DNA from: Vanessa cardui
Lineage: Eukaryota > Arthropoda > Insecta > Lepidoptera > Nymphalidae
Direction of reading: 5' to 3'
Length of the DNA stretch: 64,000 nucleotides
NCBI RefSeq assembly: GCF_905220365.1
Contig: NC_061153.1
Span: 2,996,001 to 3,060,000, forward strand
In this document: positions 31,064 to 41,240 of the stretch, piece by piece
How the letters are laid out: every line of letters starts with the position of its first letter
Numbering within the stretch: position 1 is the first letter of the stretch
Translations under genes and position numbers: made by a program
The notes under the pieces: generated by a model
Seen by the model: the letters and a program-made list of their open reading frames with translations, nothing else
Told to the model about the DNA's origin: nothing
The model's database searches: none

Positions 31064-31296
31064 AGAGATAAATTACATAATAAAGCCAGACGCTCTCATG
31101 GTAATGAAATGATTAAATTAATATACAAACGATACAGAAATTTTTGTAACAATATATTGAAGAAAGTTAAACGAAATTATGATAAAGAACAGGTAGAAAT
31201 CGCTAAAAATGATAATAAAAAACTACGCAATGTACTTAATGATATAATTCATACACATACACAATTTGAAAGCAATAAAGAGTTATTAATAATCAA
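31064..31296 (+). pseudogene. E ORF2 linker between EN and RT
   Basis: Basic helical sequence (ARRSHGNEMIKLIYKRYRNF, NNILKKVKRNYDKEQVEIAK) aligning with the linker of E copy 2 near 47316-47510 (KLKYVTYRNTCKEITKKLK). It is cut at 31063 by the inverted-duplication break and at 31297 by D sequence. Confidence 0.6.
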
Positions 31297-31441
31297 AATC
31301 AAAGTATACTTTATTCAAGTGGGCTTTTACAAGCACTTTTGAATCGTCATTTAATAATTAAGTGAAGCTACCACCGGTTCGGAAAGTAGATTCTACCGAG
31401 AAGAACCGGCAAGAAACTCAGTAGTTACTCTTTTTCAACAT

Positions 31442-32878
31442 TTAAAAAAATACAGTCATGTTAGTTAATACAATTATTAAATTAATATATCCTGCCTGAA
31501 AGTCAACAGGTATTAATTCCACGCTTTTTTTATCATCTACAAAATCTTGTATCGAATAATACGCCTTTTTCACCAATGTATTTTTTATAAACGATTTGAA
31601 TTTACAAGTTAAAAATGTCTGTAGAATTTTATTATAGGAATGGATACCTTGCCCCAAGAAAGATTTATTGACTTTACGGAGTCGGAAACTTGGCGTTATA
31701 AGCTTATCCTTACTTCTAGTGCTTATACAATGACTATCACTGATTTTATCAAAGTGATCAATGTTACTGTGAATATACATGGTATTGTTGTAAATATATT
31801 GCGACGCAACAGTGAGTATTCCTACTCTGTTAAAAACATCCCGAAGAGAGTCTCTAGCTCCAAGATTATAAATAAACCGAATTGCTCTCTTTTGTAAAAT
31901 AAAGACAGATTAAATGTCTGCAGCGTTACCCCAAAGTAATATGCCATATGACATAATACTGTGAAAATAACCAAAATAAACTAAACGAGCGGTATCAATA
32001 TCAGTTAGTTGTCTAACTTTTCTAACCGCGTATGCAGCGGAGCTGAGTCTTCCTGTTAGGGACGTCAAATGGGGACTCCACTGAAGTCTGGAATCAAATT
32101 ATATTCCCAAGAACACCGTAGTATTGCCTACATCAAGCCGGCCACCGCTTAAAGATATATTATAATTTTGCTTTCCAACATTAGGTAGGGTATAAACTAC
32201 ATATTTTGTTTTTAGAGTATTCAAAACCAAATTATTTACTTTAAACCAATCTTGTATCTGTGATAATGCACCGTTCACATCGTCATAGTCTGTTTTTTTT
32301 CCTTTCAACCTTAAATATCAGTTAAGTATCGTCAGCAAACAATACTATATCACAAATACCTTTAACAAAGAAAGGAAGGTTATTTATATATACTAGAAAT
32401 AGAAAGGGACCCAAAATTGAACCTTGTGGAACACCCATTTTTAACGTAGATCCAGTAGACTTTATTCCATTAATGAAAACTTGCTGGATTCTTTGACTTA
32501 AGTATGAAGCAATGAGATCAAGAGCCCTACCTTTAACGCCGTAATATTTGAGCTTATAAAGAAGCGTCTCGTGTTCTACACAATCAAATGCTTTAGATAA
32601 ATTACAGAATACGCAATAGCATTCTGTGATTTCTCCGAAGCATCGTGAATATGATTAAGAAGCGCAATTCCCGCATCAGTTGTTGATCGACCTCTTGTAA
32701 AACCAAATTTCTTACTATGAAAAATTGTATTTGTACCAAAATAGATAAGAAGTTGATTTAAAATATTTTTTTCGAAAATTTTATTTAAAGATGGGAGTAT
32801 TGAAATAGGCCTGTAATTACTGGTATCGCTCCTATTTCCATTCTTAAAAAGTGGTAAAACTTTACTACATTTTAACAA
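31442..32878 (-). pseudogene. D-family RT fragments, minus strand
   Basis: From right to left: LKCSKVLPLFKNG and YRPISILPSLNKIFEKN (32878-32790), FGFTRGRSTTDAG, a frameshifted DLSKAFD equivalent near 32590, GVPQGSILGPF-type sequence near 32420, a disrupted ADD region near 32335, FLGI near 32105, and the C-terminal block SRSKDKLITPSFRLRKVNKSFLGQG at 31740-31640. Multiple frameshifts make it defunct. Confidence 0.8.
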
Positions 32879-32953
32879 ATTAGGAAAGAACCCGTGTCCA
32901 AACTCTTGTTAAAAATTACTGCTATATACGGAGCAATATCGTGTATGATGATT

Positions 32954-33084
32954 TTAAATGAGTTTGTGTTTGTTCCTTGTACCAATGCTATGAGTATCAC
33001 ATTTTCTCATGAAATCATTAATATTTTTTCGTACATACATAACATTGCAGAATATATATTGAGAAGCAACAGTTAATATCTTGA
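32954..33084 (-). mobile_element. Short D3-type fragment inside the palindrome spacer
   Basis: About 130 bases (GTTTGTGTTTGTTCCTTGTA onward) match 35754-35884, the C-terminal RT region of the D element in the Gypsy nest, at about 95 percent. It is joined to the other D subfamily on both sides, so the locus is chimeric. Confidence 0.8.
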
Positions 33085-33087
33085 TTG

Positions 33088-33675
33088 ACGGTGTTCTTGG
33101 GAATATAATTTGATTCCAGACTTCAGTGGAGTCCCCATTTGACGTCCCTAACAGGAAGACTCAGCTCCGCTGCATACGCTCGTTTAGTTTATTATGGTTA
33201 TTTTCACAGTATTATGTCATATGGCATATTACTTTGGGGTAACGCTGCAGACATTTAATCTGTCTTTATTTTACAAAAGAGAGCAATTCGGTTTATTTAT
33301 AATCTTGGAGCTAGAGACTCTCTTCGGGATGTTTTTAACAGAGTAGGAATACTCACTGTTGCGTCGCAATATATTTACAACAATACCATGTATATTCATA
33401 GTAACATTGATCACTTTGATAAAATCAGTGATAGTCATTGTATATGCACTAGAAGTAAGGATAAGCTTATAACGCCAAGTTTCCGACTCCGTAAAGTCAA
33501 TAAATCTTTCTTGGGGCAAGGTATCCATTCCTATAATAAAATTCTACAGACATTTTTAACTTTGCCGTCTTGTAAATTCAAATCGTTTATAAAAAATACA
33601 TTGGTGAAAAAGGCGTATTATTCGATACAAGATATTGTAGACGATAAAACAAAGCGTGGAATTAATACCTGTTGA
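33088..33675 (+). pseudogene. D-family RT C terminus, plus strand arm
   Basis: Mirror of the left arm: FLGN-like start, YFHSIMSYGILLWGNAAD, LQKRAIRFIYNLGARDSLRD, then ICTRSKDKLITPSFRLRKVN and KSFIKNTLVKKAYYSIQDIV. It contains a stop after AAD (TAA near 33256) and frame changes. Confidence 0.78.
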
Positions 33676-33897
33676 CTTTCAGGCAGGATATATTAATTTA
33701 ATAATTGTATTAACTAACATGACTCTATTTTTTTTAAATGTTGAAAAAGAGTAACTACTGAGTTTCTTGCCAGTTCTTCTCTATATAATCTACTTTCCGA
33801 ACCGGTGGTAGCTTCACTTAATTGTTAAATGACGATTCAAAAGTGCTTGTAAAGGCCCACTTGAATAAAGTATATTTTGATTTTGATTTTTGATTAA

Positions 33898-34364
33898 ATA
33901 AAATGATCCACATATTTAAAACCTTAGACATGTAGTAGAAGAAGAACTATTAAAACGAATATATCTGGCTTTATGCCAGTCTCTTATGCATCAAAAACCA
34001 CGATAAAAAAATTGAAGTAGCCCAACGAACAATATTAAAAGTTATGATGTTTAAACCCTATTTTTATCCAACAAGTTTATTGTATCGAGAAACACATGTA
34101 CTCACTGTGAGGCAGCTGTTTGTGTTAAGCGTATTGCTTAAGCAGCATAGTGAACTAAACTACGATCCTACGTTTTTGAGTAAGAGACGAAAACATATCG
34201 TAGTTAACTAACCAGAAGGTCTTACTACCGCATTTATACAAAACTTCTATAGCTTCCTTGGACCTTATTTATATAATAAAATTAACAAAGCTATAAATGT
34301 ATACAGTATGAATGAGGTAAACTGTAAGCAAAGCATAACTTCTTACCTCCAAAATTTATCGTAA
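33898..34364 (+). pseudogene. E ORF2 C terminus
   Basis: Reads IEVAQRTILKVMMFKP, ETHVLTVRQLFVL, RRKHIVV, FLGPYLYNKINKAINVY and SITSYLQNLS with frame changes and a stop before PEGLTT. It aligns with E copy 2 at 50620-50990 (ERAQRTIIKVILKKP, VLTVRQLFIQ, YLYKRINK). Confidence 0.7.
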
Positions 34365-34510
34365 GAAGACACGGAAAATCTACATACTTAATATCCTACA
34401 TTAAAATTAACTTTCTATCTAAAATACATCTGATTTAAAATATTTCAGTATAATATGTACATAGAGGGTATTCTATCTCAGAAACAAAATTCTAATAATA
34501 TAAAATAATG

Positions 34511-34512
<2 letters not shown>

Positions 34513-34594
<82 letters not shown>

Positions 34595-34638
34595 GACGCA
34601 CACGCACACGCACACGGACACGCACACACACACGCACA
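34513..34638 (+). repeat. (CA)n microsatellite of E copy 1
   Basis: Nearly pure AC repeats for ~80 bases, then CGCACACG variants, in the 3' UTR of the E fragment about 150 bases after the ORF2 stop. Confidence 0.95.
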
Positions 34639-34657
34639 TCACATTACAATACAATAG

Positions 34658-34966
34658 TCTAACAAACCCTATGATTAATTAAATAAAAAAAATATAACAC
34701 GAATGACTAACCTATACCTTTCAGTTCTTTATTTATTTATAATTGAACACAATTACTATCATTTACATAACTTTAATCAAATACAAGACTATTTCAATAC
34801 ATAGACGGTTAATTAGTATGTACGTATGTAAGAACAGTAAATACCACGACCGATACAAACAGATTCGACCGACAGACAACCGAACATTAAACCCGTTACT
34901 AAGAGTTCTGCCGTATTTATGTGATTCCGCTCGGTCCTGTTTGAGAAGAGGGTAGTTCTTGTAAGA
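34658..34966 (-). repeat. Gypsy 3' LTR
   Basis: A 309-base repeat about 94 percent similar to 42527-42827. On the plus strand it begins TCTAACAAACCC and ends GTTCTTGTAAGA; the other LTR begins TCTTACAAACCC, so the ends are inverted repeats TCTTACAA/TTGTAAGA, not the usual TG...CA. Confidence 0.8.
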
Positions 34967-35330
34967 CGGCCGTTCCTGACTCGCGGTTGTCCTCGACCGC
35001 CTCATCAGCTTCGTCTTCAACCCGACTGTCTCGCCCATCCTAACCATCACCAGGCGGGGTCTCTTTGTAATCCATCCTCACTTGATGGTTCCTCATCAAC
35101 ATCATTCTCTTCTGAAATGTTAAAACAACATTGTAGAGATGTATTATTTTGCCTTTGGATACTCAATGCAAACGGACCGCAAGCGTGCACTCAAGCAATC
35201 CCCTTACAAAGGGTAACCAAAGCAAGAAGACATCATCAATGAGGAGGTCTACTCATGAACGATGTCGGCAAACATAGTATGAACAACAGTAAAACAAGAA
35301 GCTCTCGAAAGTGGCCCTCTGGCTTCCGCC
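34967..35330 (-). pseudogene. C-terminal tail of Gypsy pol
   Basis: Acidic, low-complexity reading EENDVDEEPSSEDGLQRDP, then in a shifted frame EDEADEAVEDNRESGTAVLQ running into the 3' LTR, as Gypsy pol tails often do. The rest, towards 35330, has no identifiable domain. Weak evidence apart from its position. Confidence 0.45.
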
Positions 35331-35416
35331 AGGACTCAAAAACTCAAAACTCAAATATCTTTATTCAATATAGAAGCATTACACTTTCTTATTGATGGTC
35401 AATTGAAACACTACCA

Positions 35417-35456
35417 CCGGTTCGGAAAGAAAATACCCTGACCTGAGAAGAACCGG
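35417..35456 (-). other. 3' UTR stem-loop of D3
   Basis: CCGGTTC (35417-35423) pairs with GAACCGG (35450-35456), the same element as at 3097-3132 but with a 26-base loop. Confidence 0.65.
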
Positions 35457-36392
35457 CGAAAGAAACTCAGCGGGTTTTTTTTTTTTTTTTGTTTGTCTTA
35501 TGTATTATATAAATAAACAATTTAATATGAGATGAAATAGCCAGGAGGCGATCGTATCATTCCAAAGGTGTGCTATCGATCATAAACTCATTAATTGTAT
35601 AATAACCTTTTGCACACAAGCGTTCCTTAATAATTTTTTTAAATTTGGCAACAGAGGCATTTTGAACGCTTTCTGGGATCCTGTTGTAAAACCGTATACA
35701 TTGCCCCACAAAGGAGTTACTGACTCTACGCAGTCGAGTAACAGGAGTAACAAGTTTGTGTTTGTTCCTTGTACCAATGTTATGAGTATCACATTTTCTC
35801 ATGAAATCATTAATATTTTTTCGTACATACATAACATTAGAGAATATATATTGAGAAGCAACAGTCAATATCTTGATTTCTTTAAATTTATTCCTTAACG
35901 ATTCTTTAGCTCCTAGGTTGTAGATTGCGCGAATAGCCCTCTTCTGTAGCACAAATATGGTATGGATAGCGGCTGCATTGCCCCACAGCACAATACCGTA
36001 TGACATTATACTATGAAAGTAGCTGAAATATACTAAGCGAGCCGTATCAACATCGGTACATAATCTAATTTTTTTGACCGCGAATGCCGCAGAACTCAGT
36101 CTACTCGCTAATCCGTCAATATGGGGGCCCCATTGCAACTTGGCATCAACAGTAAGGTCAAGAAACTCAGCAGAATCAATTGGATCCATCGATTCCCCAT
36201 TGATGAGTACATCGGCTTTTACATTTTGTACATTTGGCGTACTAAATTTCACAATTTTAGTTTTATTATTATTTAGTTTAAGATTATTTACGCTAAACCA
36301 ATGTACTATATCAGCTATAGCATTGTTTACGTCGTCGTACTGTACCTGTTTTCTATTGATTTTAAAAACTAAGGAGGTGTCATCAGCAAACA

Positions 36393-36705
36393 GCATCTCT
36401 TGGTGGTAGGGCTTTGTGCAAGCCTGCCTGGGTAGGTACCACCCACTCATCAGATATTCTAACGCAAAATAACAGTAGACAGTATTGTTGTTTTCCGGTT
36501 TGAAGGGTGAGTGAGCCAGTGTAACTACAGGCACAAGGGACATAGCATCTTAGTTCCCAAGGTTGGTGGCGCATTGACGATGTAAGGAATAGTTAATATT
36601 TCTTACTGCGTCATTGTCTATGGGTGATGGTGACCACTTACCATCAGGTGGCCCATATGCTCGTTCGCCAACCTATTCCATAAAATAAAAAATTAAAAAA
36701 AAAAT
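36393..36705 (+). mobile_element. SINE1, lepidopteran dispersed repeat
   Basis: 313 bases with an A-rich right end, flanked by AAACA (36388-36392, 36706-36710). I remember this sequence type (TTGGTGGTAGGGCTTTGTGC, GGTTTGAAGGGTGAGTGAGC, CTTAGTTCCCAAGGTTGGTG) as a very common butterfly repeat. It has no tRNA-like head. Its last ~60 bases resemble the 3' end of J. It is inserted in the VLFADD codons of D3. Confidence 0.8.
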
Positions 36706-36723
36706 AAACAATACTATATCATG

Positions 36724-37031
36724 GAGCTGAGATGGTCCAGTGGTTAGAACGCGTGCATCTTAACCGATGATTGCGGGTTCAAACCCAGGCAAGCACCACT
36801 ATATATATGTGCTTAATTTGTGTTTACAATTCATCTCGTGCTCGGCGGTGAAGGAAAACATCGTGAGGAAACCTGCATGTGTCTAATTTCATTGAAATTC
36901 TACCACATGTGCATTCCACCAACCCGCATTGGAACAGCGTGGTGGAATATGTTCCAAACACTCTCCTTAATGGAAGAGGAGGCCTTATCTCAGCAGTGGG
37001 AAATGTACAGGCTGTTACTTTTTACTTTACT
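36724..37031 (+). mobile_element. SINE2, tRNA-derived
   Basis: 308 bases flanked by a 9-base duplication TATATCATG (36715-36723, 37032-37040). The head has A-box-like GGTCCAGTGGTTAGAAC and B-box GGGTTCAAACCC (RNA polymerase III promoter), then the body CTCGGCGGTGAAGGAAAAC and a tail ending CAGCAGTGGGAAATGTACAG with TTTAC repeats. It is inserted a few bases from SINE1, into the same RT motif. Confidence 0.88.
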
Positions 37032-38033
37032 TATATCATGTTTGTTCCCAACAAGAAAGGGCAAGTCATTTATATATGTGAGAAACAGAAAAGGTCCAAG
37101 AATTGATCCCTGAGGGACCCCCATACCAACTGAGACCCCAGGAGACCTTTTTCCTTTAACGTTAACCCTCTGAATTCTATTGTTAAGATAGGAAGTCAGA
37201 AGGTCGAGCGCACATTCTCTAATTCCATAGTGATAAAGTTTCCTGACCAGAGTCTCATGTTGAACACAATCAAAGGCTTTGGATAAGTCACAGAAAATTC
37301 CTAAGGCATCCCGTGACTCTTCCCAGGCTTCATAGATATTCTTAATAAGCTCGATACCAACGTCTGTAGTCGAGCGACCCCTCGTGAAGCCAAATTGTTT
37401 ACTATGAAGCAGATTATGTTTGTTGAAGTGTTCTAATAATTGATTTAGAATTATTTTCTCAAATATTTTGCTCAGGGTAGGTAGAATTGAAATTGGCCTA
37501 TAGTTGTTGGGGTCTGAAGAACTACCAGATTTAAATATTGGAATAACTTTACTATGTTTCATCAGGTCAGGAAATATACCACGTTGGACACAACTATTAA
37601 ATATTAAAGCAAGATAAGGTGCAATCACATCAATAATCGAATTTATCACCTTTAGAGAAATACCCCATAAATCAGCCGTTTTCTTGATGTCTAATGACTT
37701 AAAGGCGCGTATTATGTCGTTGGAGTTTACAAGGGTAAAATTAAAGTTAGATTTGCAAGCTCTTACATTTTCTTTCATCAATGACTCGGCAACATCAGGA
37801 GAAGAAATAAGTAACTTAGTCGTGAAAACTGGTATGTCAGCAAAAGTTTTTCTTCCTTCCTTTTGACTATTTACTACTATTTACTTACTATTATAATTCA
37901 GGCTCAATTCGGAGTTGCAACTGCCAACTCTACCAGTTTCACAATTAATAATTTTCCAGGTCATTTTTATCTTGTCATGTGCATTCTTAATTTTATTTTC
38001 TATAGTTAAAGATTTTGCCAAAAAGCACACTTT

Positions 38034-39122
38034 TTAATATAATTTTGAATAGTTACTTACATAATTGGCAAAAGTGACACTATGATTGTATGTCCTTTCA
38101 TTGTAAAGCTCATACATTCGTTGCCTACTTTTATGAATTCCAATAGTCGCCCAATCATTGAATTTTAAAAAGTTTTTTGTATTAACTGTTTTAGAAGTGA
38201 ATATGGATTTAAAATTGTTTCTAATTAATTTGAATAAATTGTTATACAAGACATTGGGATTGTCACTAAAAGATAGGTGAGGGAGATTAGCCATAATATT
38301 ACTTCTAAACTTCTCAATACGACTTGTGGTCAATGGAACAAACATTATCTTTTCAGAAGTACTTACTTTTTTAACATGAAAATTAAATAACGCTTGTTGT
38401 CCACAATGATCTGAACTTAAGTTATTAATAATAATTTTGTGTTGTGGAATGTAGGTAGCAAATATATTATCTATGCAAGTTGATGTGGAATCTGTTATTC
38501 TAGTTGGCTTTAAGAACAGATTTACCAGATTATATGAACTTAACAAAGATCTGAATCTAATACTTGTGGTTGAATTATGCAATAAATTTATATTAAAATC
38601 TCCACAAACTATAATTTCTTTATTAGATCCAGATAATTTCGATAAAACATTGTCCAACATATTTTCAAATAATTCATATAATCCACTAGGGAGCCTGTAT
38701 ACGCATACAACAATGACACGCTCAAGCTCTGCACAGGCTATTTCAATAGTTTGCTCAATAGAAAGGCTCACAATATCTTTACGGTCTTTAAATTTAATAT
38801 TTTTACTCATAAGTATTAAAGAGCCACCACTTATAGCTTTATTTCTACTGAACAGACTAGCAATCAGGTGCCCACTAAAGTTAAACATAACCTGAAAATT
38901 TTGAAGCCAATGTTCGGTTACACACAAAATATCAATGCCATTACAGGTCAAAAATAATTCAATTTCTAAGTCTTTCCCTAACATTCCTTGAATATTTTGG
39001 TGCACCAGATTTACAATTGTATTGTTAACTATTTTCTTATTAATTTTTTTGGCTTCTTTAATGACTAATTTTTCACAAGTATAGTTATTATCGTTGCCAA
39101 CATATATGTAACAACAAATCAA
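38034..39122 (-). pseudogene. D3 endonuclease domain, separated from RT by a stop
   Basis: An AP-endonuclease-type domain: LVHQNIQGM, ILCVTEHWL, GGSLILMSK, VVCVYRLPSG, VCGDFNINLL, CIDNIFATY, SSDHCGQ. The frame is open for 362 codons and stops at TAA 38034-38036, after which the same frame continues with KVCFLAKSLTIENKIKNAHD, the normal linker. A single base change (K or Y codon to TAA) therefore cuts EN from RT. Confidence 0.85.
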
Positions 39123-39175
39123 GAAGCCACTTCCGAGGCCCTCTGATAAACCTCCGCATTAAGGAGTATCGGGAC

Positions 39176-39345
39176 CACACACATGGTCACCTCGGTGACG
39201 TTCTGGCTGCCCGCTAGGGTACCAGGTAAACACACACATGGTCACCTCGGTGACGTTCTAACTACCCCTCAAGGGTATCACGTAAACAACACAAAAGTCA
39301 CCTGCGTGACACTCTGGCTGCCACTCACGGATACCAGGACAACAC
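39176..39345 (+). repeat. Three tandem ~56-base units with internal dyads
   Basis: Units begin near 39176, 39232 and 39291. Each holds a dyad: GTCACCTCGGTGAC at 39186-39199 and 39241-39254, and GTCACCTGCGTGAC at 39297-39310, followed by a GGGTA(C/T)CA motif. It lies in the Gypsy interior next to D3. Confidence 0.8.
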
Positions 39346-39639
39346 CCATTGCGTATACACAGTACGCGACTTCCGCGTTAACACCCGACACGCATACACT
39401 GTACTCGTCTTCCAAAAACACGCACTCCAGGACATCAGCCTCGAGGGCGCGCTGCATCCGGGCTGCACCAAACACCCGTTCCAACAGTAAAGCGAGCACC
39501 CGCCTTACACTCACACGCACATATTCTCAATACACGTGTTACTGATCGTTGACCTAGAAAACTCTTGGTGGGTGCTTATACGGTTTACCCGAACGACTTG
39601 ACTATTCTGTTTTTTTTATAAGAGTTCCCTTATGGCTTC

Positions 39640-40270
39640 GCGATTTGGATCTCAAAGAAGGCCGCACATGACTTGAACTGCGTGTTCTACTACGAAACCG
39701 ACGCGGTGACCAATGAGCTGGCACTGAAGTGCTCGATCGGCTACATGATCGATAATGCGAGCTATTGCTTCTAATTGCTCTACACCAGCCGCAGCCAGCT
39801 CAGCCATAACGGACAGCTTGCCGATGATCGCCAGCGTGCCGCGCTCGTGTGACGGTGACAGTGGCAACGTGGAGCTGACGAGGTCGGCGTGCGCATCAGC
39901 GATGAGTCTGCACGCGCTTACGCAGCGTGGCCTGCCGCTTCTCCTTCACCTTTCCGGGGCTGAGTGGTGCGTCCCGCTTAAGCGCTCCTTCAGCTTGTCG
40001 TGGCGCGACAGCAGCTGCTGAGTGGGTTTCAGTAGCTCGGCGGCTTTCCGCGCGTCAGTGGTATGGTGGAGCCCATCCTCGGACTCTTCTTTCTTCTAAT
40101 TCTGGAGATCAGTCTCCAAAATTGGTATCGAAGGCTGCGAGTCCTCTTCACTCGACATGAAGGTGGTTGACACAGCAGGCTCTCAGCCACGTGTCTATGT
40201 TCCTGACGTACTGGGTTGCAGCTCACTCGCGTCACCGGAAATGTCAACATTGGAAGGCTGGATAACACCT
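39640..40270 (-). other. GC-richer, coding-like stretch of unknown origin
   Basis: Base composition is clearly richer in GC than its surroundings. Minus-strand readings such as ARKAAELLKPTQQLLSRHDK, KEKRQATLRKRVQTHR and IIGKLSVMAELAAAGVEQLE (39867-39655) look like a charged, helical protein broken by several frame changes. It could be Gypsy gag/pol debris or a captured exon. I recognise no domain. Confidence 0.4.
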
Positions 40271-40859
40271 TATTGACTCCTCGTCCTATGCACAGAACGA
40301 AATAACCACACAGAACAAATTCACAAAAGGAGATTATCCGTTATCATTCAATTTGGTATACTTGTAAGCTAAAGTCACAAAAATAGAACAGCCTAAAAAG
40401 AGCGGATATAAAACAAACATATATGAGTAACAATCACCCGGGGCAGTTCCCGTCGGGGGAGTGCACCCTCATGACTCGATAGAGGTCTATGCGGACTTAC
40501 ATGAGACATAACTTTGCATGTATGAATCGTTAGCCAAAAAAGGATGTTTTAATCCAAACTAACAAAAATATAAACACGGACGTGTATGCCTCGCAGACAT
40601 AACATACCACACGCACCACGACTCGTCAGAGGCCAACGCGTGGCATGACCCTGACCCTGCGTGTACACAGCTCCAGAACCACATGTCTGAGCAGCTACAA
40701 GACAGTGAGTGTCCAAGTACACACACAAACACAACAATTCTCATATAAAAAAGTACATAAGGGAAAAAAATCTTTCACACACAAAAAAAAATTATAAATT
40801 AAATGTAACAGAAGACAGAGGCCCCGGCATTGGCATGTCCAAAAAAACTCAAATATAGA
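40271..40859. other. Unassigned Gypsy interior
   Basis: No credible ORF or repeat structure; short frames at 40549-40744 lack domain signals. Confidence 0.5.
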
Positions 40860-41240
40860 TTAATTAACTAAATGCCGAAATAAATGAATTAATTCACCAT
40901 TAGACATAGCGGAGCACACATCGGGAGTCCACTCTCCTTGCCACGGAATCATGTATTCCGCAGCAGCTTGCGTTGATTTCCCGCACGAACCAACAACAAT
41001 CTGAAGCTTGTAGCGAGTGTGGGGAAGAACTCTCACCAGACGGTAGCACCCTCGCGTACAGGAATTCAGCTTCCCAGCACTTTGCGAGGTCTTGATCAGG
41101 AAGACATGGACCCGCACCGCGAAGGTTTGTGGCTGCCGACGAGACTGGTTAACGTATTCGTCTTGTCTTCGTTGATTGGCCAAGTAGCTCAGATGCCTAT
41201 TGCATTGCCTATATTTGTCGAGACTGAGTCAAGCTTTTCT
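40860..41240 (-). pseudogene. Gypsy integrase C-terminal region
   Basis: Reads VHVFLIKTSQSAGKLNS, TRGCYRLVRVLPHTRYKLQI, GKSTQAAAEYMIPWQGEWTP, DVCSA. This matches the SH3-like C-terminal segment of insect Gypsy-type integrases (V/L-rich strands, then an AAAEY..PW.GEWTP tail). The catalytic core is absent upstream. The open frame runs from 41183 to 40860. Confidence 0.7.

Larger units (their letters stand above)
31297..33897. repeat. 2.6 kb imperfect palindrome of family D
   Basis: The left arm 31297-32119 (minus sense) is repeated in reverse complement at 33088-33897, each ending in the D tail (TTTGATTTT). The right arm lacks 36 bases at GCATACG/CTCGTTT, where CGC microhomology is present. 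The left arm continues as D sequence to about 32953. The spacer's last part (32954-33084) comes from a different D subfamily. Confidence 0.88.
31064..34657 (+). mobile_element. E non-LTR retrotransposon copy 1, fragmentary
   Basis: Two pieces on the plus strand: a linker-region piece (31064-31296) and the ORF2 C terminus with (CA)n (33898-34657). The RT core between them is absent and a D palindrome stands in its place. The right end was cut by a Gypsy element (TSD ATAG). Sequence beyond it at 42828-42852 ends in an AAAT-type repeat and may be the E 3' tail. Confidence 0.65.
35557..37900 (-). pseudogene. D3 reverse transcriptase split by SINEs
   Basis: The upper part, 37900-37041, has SLMKENVRAC, KTADLWGISLKVINS, YRPISILPTLSKIFEKI, FGFTRGRSTTDVG, CDLSKAFDCVQHE, GVPQGSILGPFLF and ends NKHDI. 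The lower part, 36392-35557, starts with the rest of VLFADDTSLVFK and runs through LQWGPHI, YFHSIMSYGIVLWGNAAA, RNKHKLVTPVTRL to DSTPLE. Removing both SINEs joins NKHDI to VLFADDT in frame. Stops lie in the linker near 37870. The RT core is otherwise open. Confidence 0.88.
35338..39122 (-). mobile_element. Family D3 LINE, nearly complete, inside Gypsy
   Basis: A minus-strand LINE with EN (38034-39122), linker, RT (to 35557), 3' UTR with stem-loop and a (CAAAACT)-like tail at about 35338-35356. It is interrupted by SINE1 and SINE2. It has no ORF1. The ends in the Gypsy host are not sharply defined; a GGCCCTCTG string occurs near both (35308 and 39138) but its distance from the tail makes it an uncertain target duplication. 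Confidence 0.82.

Noticed and set aside
35760..35900. Plus-strand ORFs opposite the D3 RT (also around 30062-30316 and 11228-11581)
   Set aside because: Antisense shadows of RT or gag frames in AT-rich LINE sequence.
36728..36800. tRNA gene
   Set aside because: Only the A and B box promoter remains. There is no full cloverleaf and it is the head of a SINE with a target duplication.
35308..39146. GGCCCTCTG as target duplication of the D3 LINE
   Set aside because: The left copy is about 25 bases away from the D3 tail repeat, so the match could be chance. Left unassigned.
39176..39345. CRISPR-like array
   Set aside because: Only three adjacent units without distinct spacers, in a eukaryotic transposon nest.
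40549..40744. Two overlapping ~60-codon minus-strand ORFs
   Set aside because: No domain, no start context and no homologous frame elsewhere in the window.
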